A DNA stretch of 30,374 nucleotides, taken from Saccoglossus kowalevskii (taxonomy: Eukaryota; Hemichordata; Enteropneusta; Harrimaniidae). Shown here piece after piece: positions 11,075 to 22,036 of this stretch; position 1 is the stretch's first letter, and the number at the start of each line of letters is the position of its first letter. The position numbers and the translations under genes were made by a program. The stretch is taken from positions 437,399 through 467,772 of the forward strand of contig NW_003123407.1 of assembly GCF_000003605.2 (NCBI RefSeq). Direction: 5' to 3'. The notes below the pieces were generated by a model. It ran no database searches. It was not told the DNA's origin and worked only from the letters and a program-made list of their open reading frames with translations.

Positions 11075-12301
11075 ATGATCTTGACCCCTGACAATTTGCG
11101 TGAATTACAACAAAATGACTCGAGTTTAAAGCGATTATTCAGGCATGCATCTGAGAAAACACCGGTAGCGACAGGAAAATCAAATATAACTAGTTTTCAT
11201 GTTAAAAAGGGTCTATTGTACCGAAAATTTCGATCACTTAATTTTGATTTTAGGCGCATTATCAGTCAGTTGGTAGTTCCTTCTACATTTCGATCTGATG
11301 TCATGAGATTAGGCCTTGACTCCATCGTGGGGGAATATTTGGGTGTACAGAAAACACAAGATAAAATATTTTCCCAATTCTACTGGCCAGCGATGCATGA
11401 TGACATTAAACGGTATTGTCGGTCATGTGACTCCTGCCACTTAGTGCCATGTCCTTAATTGATATTCCATTCAAACGGGTAGGCAGGACTTGGTGGGGCC
11501 AATCCAACCAATTACTACTAGTGGGTGCCAATATATACCTACAGTGGTTGATTATGCAACCAGTTATCCTGAAGCTACACCTCTAAAAATGTTCTCTACT
11601 GAAGTAGTAGCAGAAGCACTGGTTACTATTTATAGTCGTGTTGGTAAACCTGAAAAGGCTCTCACTGACACAGGTCGTAAGTTTGTTGGTGATGTTATGC
11701 AAGAGATTAGTAGACTCCTGTCAATTAAACGGCTCATCACGACTCCATATCACCCACAAACAAATGGCCTATGTGAACGTTTTAACGGCGTTCTTAAGTC
11801 CATGCTCAAACGCATGTGTAGAGAGCGACCGAAGGACTGGGTCCGTTACATAGCACCATTATTGTTTGCATACAGCGAAGCTCCGCAAGCCAGTTTGGGG
11901 TTCTCCCCATTTGAACTGTTGTATAGGAGAACAGTAAGGGGTCCAATGACCATCATGCGGGAGCTGTGGACAAAAAAGATCACAAACACAGAAGTTAAGA
12001 GTACATATGAATACGTCATTGACCTACGAAATCGATTGGAGGAAACTTGTAAAATGGCGCAGACAGAACTGAGCAAGTCCAGTGATCGGTATTGGGTCCA
12101 TTTTGATAAACGTACAAATCCCCGATCTTTCAACACAGGCGAGATGGTACTGTAGTTGCTTCCTACACCCATGATATGCTGCGGATGGAATGGCAAGGAC
12201 CCTATCGTGTTAGAGAACGAATCGAGCGGAATGATTATCGTATAGAAAAGGATGGTATTGGTAAACTGTACCATGTCAATCTGTTGAAGAGTACGAGGTA
12301 A
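11075..12301 (+). pseudogene. int: Integrase, Ty3/gypsy type, located upstream of RT
   Basis: Three parts in order. (1) 11075-11458: zinc-binding domain ending CRSCDSCHL; both His expected in the HHCC motif are replaced (GLDS and GEYLGV where His is usual), so it cannot bind zinc normally. (2) 11490-12155: RNase H-like core with D at VVDYATSYPE, D at LTDTGRKF and E in TNGLCERFNG; spacing between the last two is exactly 35 residues (DD35E). (3) About 12170-12301, in another frame: GPY/F-type C-terminal module with WQGPYRV and YHVNLLK. Frame shifts near 11460-11490 and a stop at 12153-12155 break it. In the family it inserts the cDNA; this copy is inactive. Confidence 0.92.
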
Positions 12302-12496
12302 GATACTCTACTGATGATAATGCAAACACGAACATACACACTAATTCTTCAACTGTACCAAAGGACACTTCTATGTGCGTGTCTACTGGCTTGATTGAAG
12401 TCATAACTAACGACCATGGCGTAGAAGGTCCAGAGCACATTAATGGGGACTTGATATAATTAGTAAAGAAAATGCGGTAAAGAAAACGTTCAAGAT
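12302..12496 (+). other. Degenerate integrase-RT linker
   Basis: No long frame is open here; several stops occur. It joins the end of the integrase module to the RT N-terminal linker and has no domain I recognise. Confidence 0.5.
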
Positions 12497-13258
12497 GTGC
12501 ATTTGGGTTCTGAACTTAGCGATTCCCAGATTAAAGAGGTACAAGGGATATTGAGAGAATATACTGCTACACTTGCAGACATACCAGGAAAGTCGAACAT
12601 CGGGTGCCATGACATACAACTGACCTCAAATGACCCTATACGTTCTAAACCATACAGTACCCCTTTTGCAACACGTAACGCTGTGATTAAAGAAGTACGT
12701 GATATGATAGAACTAGGAATCATTAAACGGTCTTATTCACCTTATTGCTCACCCATTGTGCTTATTAAGAAGCCTGATGGAAGTCTTCGGTTTTGTACTG
12801 ACTTCCGAAAGCTCAATAAGATCACAATATTCGATGCTGAGACAATGTCTAACCCAGAGGAATTATTTGCACAATTGGCTGATGGTAATTACCTGACCAA
12901 ACTTGATCTTACTAAAGAGTTCTGGCAAATACCTTTAGCTCCTGAGGCGAAAGTCAAAACTGCATTTTTTACCCCACTTGGTTTTTTTCAATATCGTTAC
13001 CTGCCATTTGGACTTGTAAATAGTCCCAGTACGTTCAATCGCACTATGCGAACGGTTCTGATGGGTACTGAAGGAGAGGTTGTTAGTTTAGTGGATGACA
13101 TTTTGATATATAGCAAGACTTGGCAATCCCATCTGAAGCGATTCAAAGATGTATTGAATCGCCTCCAGAAGGCAGGCTTAACGGCTAAACCATCAAAATG
13201 CTATATTGGTTTCACTCAGCTTGAATTTCTTGGCCATGTAGTAAGGGAGGCCAATTGA
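12497..13258 (+). pseudogene. rt: Reverse transcriptase, Ty3/gypsy type
   Basis: The frame starts in the pre-RT linker (ADIPGK, about residues 27-32) and covers fingers to thumb start: KPDGSLRFCTDFRKLN (92-107), catalytic LDLTKEFWQIPL (Asp 137), LPFGLVNSPSTFNR (169-182), LVDDILIYS with both catalytic Asp (200-201), and LGHVV near the end. All key residues are present, although the usual aromatic residue before VDD is Leu. The 254 codons are open, then a one-base shift at 13255 separates it from RNase H. In the family it copies the element RNA into DNA. Confidence 0.93.
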
Positions 13259-13905
13259 TTCTAGTCCCAGGAAAGGTTCGTGCATTGCAGAATGCTCCGC
13301 GACCCCTGACAGTAACTAACGCTAGGTTATTTGTGGGGCTAGTGGGTTATTATTGCAAATTTGTTCCAAACATTGCTGCCATTGCTGCACCTCTACACGA
13401 ACTTACAAAGAAGGGTAAACCTAGGAAAGTCGATTGGGAGCCTTGCCATAAGCTGGTATTTGAACAGCTCAAAAATATTTTGAGTATTGCCCCTGTATTG
13501 CGACTTCCCGATTTTGAGCGAACTTTCGTTCTACAGACGGACGCCTCGGCAACGGGCCTTGGAATGGTCTTGTTTCAATATTATGATGATGTTGCATTTC
13601 CAGTGGCGTATGCTAGCCAGAAGGTGAGCCACGCAGAGTCGCATTATGCGGTGATTGAAAAGGAATGCCTGGCCATAGTTTGGGGAATAAAAAACTTTCA
13701 TCCATATCTATACCTCCGTGAATTTTCGATTGAAACCGACCACAAGCCTCTAGTCTATATGAAAACCGCTGAATGTTCTAATAGTCGAATTATGCGATGG
13801 GCTATATATCTTCAATCATTCTTCTATCGAATAATTAGTATAAAGGGTAATCATAACCTAGGGGGAGATTATTTAAGCAGAAATCCTGAGGTTTTAGTAC
13901 AATAG
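13255..13905 (+). pseudogene. rnh: RT connection and RNase H
   Basis: The N-terminal part carries the gypsy RT tail (FVGLVGYYCKFVPNI, then APLHELTKKG). RNase H follows with its four acidic sites: D96 in TDASATGLG, E137 in IEKECLAIVWG, D162 in ETDHKPL, and D205 in GGDYLSR. The 216 codons are open and end shortly before the 3' LTR, so this is the C-terminus of pol; nothing follows it. It removes the RNA strand during reverse transcription. It is shifted in frame against the RT part. Confidence 0.92.
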
Positions 13906-14029
13906 CCAATATGGTGTTGCATTTAATATAGTAAATTGTTGTTATATGTAATTTACCTGATCCGTGACTTCAATGAATTGTATTGTTGACATAACCATAA
14001 TACCATATTTAATGGCATGGTTACATCAT

Positions 14030-14036
14030 GGGGGTA
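14030..14036 (+). other. Short polypurine tract
   Basis: GGGGGTA immediately before the 3' LTR is the only purine-rich word in the expected place for plus-strand priming. It is short for a polypurine tract. Confidence 0.45.
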
Positions 14037-15194
14037 TGTCACGAGGTGTTTGAATCATATCAGAAACTATATTATTAAAAGAACACGCTTGTTATTATGT
14101 AATGTTATATTTATTAATTCATTGTTATAGTATAAATTGACAAAAGCCCAGAGGTAGGTTTTATAGCCCAGTAGGTAGCAGCATTTGTCACTACACGTAC
14201 AGAAAGTACCTATTATTTGACATCGAAGTCGCACTTGAACACTGCTGGACGAGTATCTATGTGATGAATGAACAGGTGTCGCGGACCAATTAGCGATTGA
14301 CACAATTAGCCATGTGATAGCAGGGTATTTAAAAACGGAGACAGCGTGGTGCTCGGTTGTTGCTGCTTGAGATCATGACCGACATGTACACTTTGTACGA
14401 CCCTGGAAACAGCGAGCAGTACTACCGCATACTACGGTAACCATAGTCGAACCCGCCATTGAACATCAGTCTGAATTCTAACTGGGAAGGAAGCCTTGGC
14501 GCTGTGGACGAGAAGGGAGAGTTCAAGTCGCTAATTACAGTCGCTGGCTTCTTATAATTCACCTGGCGACGCTGCCGACTGACACTGTTCGACGCACGTC
14601 TGGAAACGTCAGGTACCGAACATTCCTACACACACACTAATTAGTCTTGGGTTTAAGTTATATTATCTTGTTAATTTTTAGAATTGTTATTTTCCTGGCC
14701 AGTTTATTTATGCAACATTTTAGGATATACGTGATTAGTAGGGTACGCCGTTCCTACCATGGTCACAGGATCGTTACCGACTTTGCTGTGGTGTCTACAG
14801 TGTGAAATATCGTAACCCCCGCCTCTTACCAATAACATACTAGTAGTTGCGTTGGTGCGTGGTGAGGGCCGCGTGTAGTGATGAACCTCTGTAAGGACGG
14901 GCGATACCGACGGAGAGAACTGTAGCAAGTATATGTTTTGTGTACCTAATAAACCATGGTTTCACGTAATTTATGTGTAGTGTCGTAAGGGTAAGATTGG
15001 CCGGTGTGCATTATTGCTGCTTATATGTGCATATACTCATATTGAACACTACTGGAGCCCATCAGTCTAAATTATACCTGTGTTCCACGAATTGTGTAAT
15101 TTTATATTGGTTAAGAACCCGCACACGAGGTAGTAAACGTATTGCTTACTATTTAGCATTTTTGGTTAATATTTTACCCTGTGACCTCGTGACA
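14037..15194 (+). repeat. 3' LTR
   Basis: Begins TGTCACGAGGT and ends ACCTCGTGACA, an exact 11-bp inverted pair (one mismatch in the 5' LTR). TATTTAAAA is at 14326 and AATAAA at 14948-14953. It differs from the 5' LTR by scattered substitutions and a rearranged patch near 14727-14760. Confidence 0.95.
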
Positions 15195-16949
15195 TCAATG
15201 ATAACAAGTTACTAATTATACCATAAGTTTTAGTTCAGTTAGATTTCGTCTGACAACATCGTTTCATGAGTTAAATATTAAGCGAGTTTTAAACTGAAAC
15301 GAATTTTGAAACGACTTGTTAATATCGAAAATGTCCCCATTTTGGACTTGTCGAATCAATACATTTGTTTCCTTAATTTTTGACTTGCTATATCTCAAAT
15401 CCTAATTTCGCCTATATCTTTTGAGTTGTAAGTGATTAAATATTTTAGAAAATTCTGTTTCCCCAGCAAACAGAGCCATAATCTAATCGATATTTACTTG
15501 CTTTCAAGAGAGGTCCTCTCTTGACGATACTTTTAAAAAAAGAGAAATTATGCAGAGAGCTTAGCTACTGAGTCATCTTCAATCGAATTGACTCGCATGG
15601 AATTTGTTTATTTTAGATCACCATACATCACAAAAATGTGCGAAAAATTCCGGACGTAGTTTCGCAATCGTTGAATATGCGTGGACGTACTTTTAACATT
15701 CGAACAGAACAAAACCCTCTTTTGTCGTTTTCAGTATAGGTCTGTAACAATGTGGTCCAAAAATAAAATATGCATAATGTCGATAGTTGTAAATCTATAA
15801 TGTGAACATCAATTAAATTGCTGATAATAACTACGCTCAGACGGTCTCTCAGCATGTGCCGATAGAGGTGGTAATCCTTAAGCTGCCAAAATAATTACTA
15901 TAGATGAGTTCAGAAAGTAGTGAGACAGTAACTTGGTTCACTCGGTTCGAGCTAATATTACATCTTTAATATTTGGTTTCACAAAGAATTTGTTCTAATT
16001 GAAACATTTGGACTTTTGAATATTACATTCCGTTTAAATACAAGGAATATGCTGCCTCGGATATCAATGTAAACGTTTTAAGTAATGCTCTGTTCAAGTA
16101 TTTTACGTTCTGAAAAGTAAATAAAAATCTGTCGTACGAACATGTACAACAAATCCTTGCGTAAGCTGCTGAAAAATTACGGGGAGATTTGTGATGCAAT
16201 ATAACCATAAAAGATACTTGAAGATTGTGGATAATTCGCCATGAAAAGGATCGATACAAATAAAAAATGTTCGTCGAGAGCAATATAAGTGTTGTACGAT
16301 AGTACGAGGAAAACATGTATTTAAATAGACGGCCTTTGCGTTTGTTACCACATTCCGTAGATTGACAACCATAATGCATTATTCCTATAAACAAGCACAA
16401 TGAAACTCAGAACACAACTAGGATTTCCAAGTTGTGTCAAGTTGATGTGCAGCTGGTATAATATTTGTAAATCTTCGTTTTGTGTAGTTGGAATGCTATT
16501 TTACAAAACATTAATTCAAGGCACTGATGACGGCAATAATAGACCCGGTGATTATGCGTTATGTGCAAAAATGTATTACAGTTTACAATATGTTACACAT
16601 GTACTATGCGCCGAATAAAAAACAACTCAAAAACTAATAGGCTCTCTCAAGAAATATCACGGCAACTACATCAAAGTATGTCATCTATATAATTGCTATA
16701 CGACGGAAGAAATCTAGTGGCGCCAACTTGTACATTGTCTGGTTTGTACTGATTTTAATAACCATTTAGATCAGTATTTAATATTTGTCAAGACAAAATT
16801 GACTGTTAATCATTAGATTATTCGTGATAAAGTAACGCGTCATTCCGCATTGGAATGTACATTTCACAAAATTAATCATAACAATCCCGTCTGCATACAT
16901 AATAAAATATTTTGAATATACTTTGAAATAAATGGAAACCTTTTCACAA
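15195..16949. other. Unique spacer right of the LTR element
   Basis: AT-rich DNA with no recognisable domain, RNA gene or repeat. Open frames such as 16023-16400 (minus) and 16400-16618 (plus) look like chance: low-complexity, aromatic-rich and without splice or start context. Confidence 0.5.
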
Positions 16950-17182
16950 GATTATGCACGTCTACACATTACTTTGCGCAGTAGCGTATTTATTTCTATT
17001 TTTAGATTAAGGGCATTATATTATAGTTCTATTACAGTGGTACTTCCAGTAAACGTAACGTATTCAGTAGAATATCAACGTTTTAACTGTATCGAGAATT
17101 ATACGGGGTCCTGCAGTAGTTCTAATTTAAATAATTGTTATATTCCATATTGCATATTTAGCCAATATCACAAAGCGCTCGT
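16950..17182 (+). repeat. Diverged third copy of a short part of the duplicated segment
   Basis: TCTACACATTACTTTGCGCAG and the following TTTATTTCTATTTTTAGATTAA match, at roughly 85 percent by eye, TCTACACATAGCTTTGCACAG and onward in copy B (17946) and copy A (459). A second matching block (TTTAGCCAATATCACAAAGCG, 17157) corresponds to TTTAGCCAGTGTCGCATAGC. The order is kept, so this is an older, partial paralogue in the spacer. The remainder up to 17530 holds nothing I recognise. Confidence 0.6.
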
Positions 17183-19441
17183 ACATTATAAACACCTGGC
17201 AACAAGTGTATATGAAATATGGTATCTATTAATTTCTATTGGTATAGGAGTGAAAATATCACGAGTTACTAAAGTGTTCAGATTAAAATATCGGTGAAAT
17301 TGTTGGTGTTATTTTATTCACTCGGTAACAGGCGATATTTTTACGATTGCAATGAAAACAGAACAGTTGTTCAATATAAATAAACGTAATTCATTCAGGT
17401 CGGAACAAATTAAAATATTGTTCAGCAATTATGTATTTCAGATTTTACATGAAAACATTTTCCAACTATATCCATGTAATGTACTATAGTGTATCAATGT
17501 CTGATAGCTTCGAAAAAGCTATTTCTTGTGGCTTTCGCTGTAGCTGATAGCCATGGTGGATGTCGCTGTGTTTAAAATACAATGGAAAACAAAACAGGAG
17601 TAACAGATAATGGCGAACAAAGAGATTTGAATTTTAGCCAATGGATATATCTCCAACTTTGTCATTCTCCCTAACGTAAAGCAGCAATGTACCTACTGAA
17701 ATTTCAAGTAAGCGGCGTAGGTCTCTACTTTCCCTTCTTTAAATTCTATATCGATTTCCTTTAAAACGGTAGCATACAACACCAATTCACTGTTCTTTTG
17801 ATCAATGTCTATATTTGGATCAATTTCAACACGATGTAGAAATAGCGTATTACGTCCCTTATGTTATTAATGGCCGTGATTCTGAACGAACACAGACAAT
17901 TTTCGTATGATTTTGAAAAAAAAAAATATTCTAAAGATAATACATGTCTACACATAGCTTTGCACAGTATCGCAGTTATTTCTATTTTCAGATTAAGAGC
18001 ATTATACTATAAATATATTTTAGAGTTGTATGGCCATTATATGCCGCGTATGTTGTAAAAGGGCAACGTTTTTATTGTGTTTCACTGCATCGAATACAAT
18101 ACGAAAATTGGTTCTGAAATTATAGTTCAAAGGCAAATAATTGATATATATATATTTAGCCAGTGTCGCATAGCACACGGAAATTCAATTTTTTATATTC
18201 ACATAATACCATATTAACACTAAATTGTTCTAATTTAAACATATCAATGTAAAAATGCTAATTTATTTTTGAATGTTAATAACGTCTAAGTGTAATTCCT
18301 TTCGCGTGTAACACTGACTTCAGGTCATGTCGCTTGTGACCTTAGAAACTTTAGTACCGTAATATAATGAATATTTTGACAATTTAACTATCCATTCATG
18401 TATACATAAACAATATTTAATACCTTGAATGCATCGGTTTTCAAAACACCTTACTGCCAAATTAGATGAAAAAGAAATGCTATTAAATACCAAAACGTGT
18501 TTACAATGTCAACAACGGCCATGTCACAAGTGCGTTAAATAATAATCCGCGCATAAAATCTTTAATGCCTAGAGTCATTTGGGACGGTCTTCTGAAATCA
18601 AACGTATTTTTATCGCTGAGCTGAGGTTATTAACCACCATAACGCAATATTTTCTATTTTACGATGAATAGCCGATAATTAAACGTAACTCGCTCTTATA
18701 ATTGTACAAAACTACTGTTTTTTTTCATCTGAAAATTAAAATATAACAGGTAATTGTAAGACAAATAGTTGTAATTCTGACTGAATTCAATACGTACCAA
18801 TGAATCGCCCAGTATCATGAACGTATGAAAAAAAATAATATATATTATAAGGCAATTAACTGACAGTGTACTATTGACAATATAATAACGTAGAACAGCA
18901 TAACGTTTGCAGTCGCACAATAATTTAACAGTGAAATACAGATAAATGCCTAAATAAAAGCAATAAACAAAAATGGATGACATTTTATACATATAATTTG
19001 CGAACTCTGTGAAATTGGAATTTATTGCTCCAATGTAGTTCATAATATTATGTGTATGTGCGTGTGTCAATCGATGTCAACATACAGTTGCATGGCTTAG
19101 GGTTAGTAAAGGTGTAAGGTATGCTACACTTATATTAAATTTAACATGTGTCATAGAACCATGTAGACATATCTATGTTAAGTTACAACGTGTATGATGT
19201 TGATTCTACTGTTTTATTTTGTGTACTATATAACGTAACTACTTAAAAATATAGTCACATGTTCCTTCTATAATCCACCTGACATGGTGAATTGCAGGAA
19301 GAAGTAGCATTAATATTTGCAAACTACTCCTTGCTATATTTTGAGGTAAAATCGACCGAATATTGTTGGCGGTTAGCTTATATTATCACAACGGTTCGTT
19401 TTGCTCTGAAAATGGTATATTTTTCATCATTTGTCACAACT

Positions 19442-19500
19442 TGTCTCTTTCTTTAGTTTCATGTCGTATTCAAGATGGCGGCCCCATATAGTAAATATCC
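19442..19500 (+). promoter_or_regulatory. Possible promoter-proximal block with YY1-like motif, copy B
   Basis: Counterpart of the copy A block: pyrimidine run, then CAAGATGGCGGCC at 19471-19483, then the CCGG core. The motif is unchanged while flanking DNA has drifted, which hints at constraint, but with two copies this is weak evidence. Confidence 0.3.
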
Positions 19501-19871
19501 GGCGCATTTATTTTATTATCACTTGAGCGCCAGCTGGCTGTGGAGAAGAGTATTTAGAAATAGGCTTATATATATTTGTTTAGCAATATAAATTTGGGGA
19601 GCAGTATATCACAATTATGCACATAACCCAACTTGTTATTCTGGTTCAACATGTATATATATATATATATTCTTGTTTGTACTTCTATTTAGGTATTCTC
19701 AAAGCACCTTTTGTTTTAAAGCTTATAACTGTATGACATAATGTGTCGTATGCACACATACAACTTATGTGAAGAGTAAAAAAAGACATGTTGTGTATTC
19801 CAAAGAAGGGCAGAAATATTACAATACGTTGACTAAATCAATTTTTGAATACAACTGATTAATAGAGAATG

Positions 19872-20215
19872 TACAACCCATTTTACTTACGAAGCAGTGG
19901 GATAGTCAGTGTTTCAGGTCGTGAGAGTCTACCTCATGCTTTAATTCATACATAATACACCATGTTCAATTAACGCAGATGTACTTCTCTATATGAACAA
20001 AAAAGTAATAGTAACTGTAAATAAAGACGTATGAAGTATAGTTTACAGAAGTTACAACCCATTTTACTTACGAAGCAATGAGTAGTCAGCGTTTCAGGTC
20101 CTGAGAGTCTACCACATTCTTTAATGCAAACACAATACGCCGTGCTCAATTAACGCATGAGTACTTCTATATTTAAACAAACAAGTAATAGTAACTGTAA
20201 ATAACGACGTATGAA
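19872..20215 (+). repeat. 181-bp tandem duplication inside copy B
   Basis: Same two-unit structure as in copy A, with units starting at 19872 and 20053. It lies just upstream of the signal-peptide exon, in what would be the 5' intron. Confidence 0.9.
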
Positions 20216-20448
20216 AACAAAACGACTGTAGTTTTCTTAGTATTTGGTTTTGTTCAAATTAAATAATTATCTATTTTTTTAATATAAATTTGTTTACTTT
20301 CTATGTTCATGATACAGTGACGACCATGATGTTGATACACAATTACCACAAAAGTATGAAAACTTTCTTTTTGAATAAAATACAACGAATAAAAAAGAGT
20401 AAATTCACCAGAAAGTTTCATTTTATTTTTATGTGTTTTCTTCTAGAA

Positions 20449-20649
20449 ATGGCACGTGTTCCTATGCTTATTTTAATATGCATGGTCGCTACGACAATGA
20501 GCTTTGGGGGTAAGCGAGTTTCTCTATCCGAGCTATCATCCGATATCCAACTTGAAGATAATGGGCCAACAAGTGAAAACCATGATGACCGTTCAGAAGA
20601 TCTACATGTCTTCTTGGACACTGGTTTCGTAGTACCTGGTACAACTTGA
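20449..20649 (+). CDS. Candidate secreted peptide precursor, exon 1, copy B
   Basis: This is the paralogue of the exon at 2827, again starting two bases after an acceptor (TTCTAG at 20441-20446). The signal-peptide half is identical in protein to copy A: the five base differences there (three wobble differences in the leader, two in the Phe and Gly codons before GKR) are all silent. After GKR, six of seven differences change the amino acid. An in-frame ATG further upstream at 20290 is open only in this copy and lies in presumed intron, so I reject it as the start. Possible phase-1 donors follow 20623 and 20638. Function is unknown. Confidence 0.55.
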   Translation: MARVPMLILICMVATTMSFGGKRVSLSELSSDIQLEDNGPTSENHDDRSEDLHVFLDTGFVVPGTT

Positions 20650-21656
20650 AGGAGTAAATCATTTGAATAAACGAGCAAAGTTTGCGATAATACAGTATAG
20701 TCTATTGTACATTTTTCTACTTATTGACGATATTTCATGGAAACCTGGCAATAGTATCAAGTGTTAATAGTGTTAGATATTAGGAATTGTGTTAGTAAAC
20801 CGATGTTAGTATTGCACGTTGGGGTTTTGAATACGAATACACTCAAATGATCTAAAATATAATATTCACCTTCAATCCTACATTATACACACACAAAGAG
20901 ACACATAAAAAGTAATAACCATATTTCCTTCATGTATGGGACTAAGTGGAACAGAATAAAATGCATTGGAATCAATTCCTCACGACTGGGCACAACTCAT
21001 ATTTTAGTATAGCGTATTCAACAGTATCGGAATGCATTTTCCTCAAACGATCCGAGATTGGCTGCTCAACATGATACATAACATTTATTTAACTACGACG
21101 ATATGGGAAGTAATATATATATATATTTCCATTTGTAGTGAACACAACATGTTTTTCTTGTGTGTGTGTTTACTGCCATATGAAAGAATTAAATCCTGTG
21201 AATTTAGAACATTACGTTTAAATTTAGATCGGTAAATGAGTATTAAATTTATTTTACGTTTTGTAAAATAATGATCTGACTAGTAGAATGAGTTTGCAGT
21301 GAAACTGTAATGTTAAAACCAAACGTGTTATATAACAATTACATACATATAATTACACTGGAAAATTAGCTTTATATTTTGCAAATCTTATCTTATTTGA
21401 ACCCTGGTCACGTTTATTCTGGTAATGTTGTACATTCTGATAGCTATATATTATTTTAATAGTAAATATGACGTTTATACATATATTGAATAACATTTAA
21501 TTGGGGGAATTGAAATGTTAACAATTTGCTATTTCAGTCTTTTTTTTACACAAATGGGATGGCGAGCATTATATCAAAACCTCAAAATAACTGTGAAGGG
21601 TATGTACACCTGTATATCTTACTTTAAACCAAAACATAATAAGTTATAGTTTCAAT

Positions 21657-21803
21657 ATGGCTGGCCGATTTGTTGAAGTGCTACCTTCAGGGAATTGCGA
21701 GTGGATAGATGAAGATAAAATATCGTATGAATGCTTTCATTTAAGAAACACTAATTTCAATATGGCTGACTGTCTGTTCTTGACAAGTCGATATAAGGGA
21801 TAA
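21657..21803 (+). CDS. Short open frame of 48 codons, copy B, unrecognised
   Basis: ATG at 21657 to TAA at 21801-21803. The translation begins MAGRFVEVLPSGNCEWIDED and has three Cys and a balanced, protein-like composition, unlike the AT-driven frames around it. It lies between the candidate exons 1 and 2 on the same strand and could be an internal exon (copy A has AAG|GTATCA where copy B has AAG|GGATAA) or a short gene of its own. Copy A has lost its first half. No family is recognised; a chance frame is possible. Confidence 0.25.
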   Translation: MAGRFVEVLPSGNCEWIDEDKISYECFHLRNTNFNMADCLFLTSRYKG

Positions 21804-22036
21804 ATATTTATTACTAAATTAGTCTTAACAAACTCTAAATATAGAAATTCGATGTTTTTTTGTATACAAACACGTAACATAACACACATTCTTACAATCG
21901 ATAAAACTTTACAGAATATATTGGTGGATTCACATTATAGACAATGATTCCAGTTTTAATTTTAGCAATTTTACCACATGCTGACATTTTGCTTGTTATT
22001 CTCGAGGTAGTGTTTACATTGTGTTAACTCTTGTTG

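Larger units (their letters stand above)
6377..15194 (+). mobile_element. Gmr1-like Ty3/gypsy LTR retrotransposon, full length but inactive
   Basis: Two LTRs flank, in order, a tRNA-Leu-type primer site, gag, protease, a nested solo LTR, integrase, reverse transcriptase and RNase H. The domain sequences are Ty3/gypsy-type, but integrase lies before RT, an arrangement described for Gmr1-like elements. The gag capsid is SCAN-like, which is also a Gmr1 trait. Candidate target duplication: TCACT (6372-6376) against TCAAT (15195-15199), one mismatch. All frames are broken by shifts or stops and the integrase zinc finger has lost both His, so it is dead. Without the nested LTR it would be about 7.5 kb. 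No env-like frame is seen. Confidence 0.93.

Noticed and set aside
11846-12274. 142-codon minus-strand frame over the integrase
   Set aside because: It is antisense to a clear integrase core and has no domain of its own.
16932-17297. 121-codon plus-strand frame in the spacer
   Set aside because: It overlaps the diverged third fragment, whose counterparts in copies A and B are not open in the same way; composition is AT-driven and no domain is visible.
20290-20448. Upstream in-frame extension of the copy B exon 1
   Set aside because: It runs through the pyrimidine tract and acceptor, is absent from copy A, and would bury the signal peptide inside the protein.
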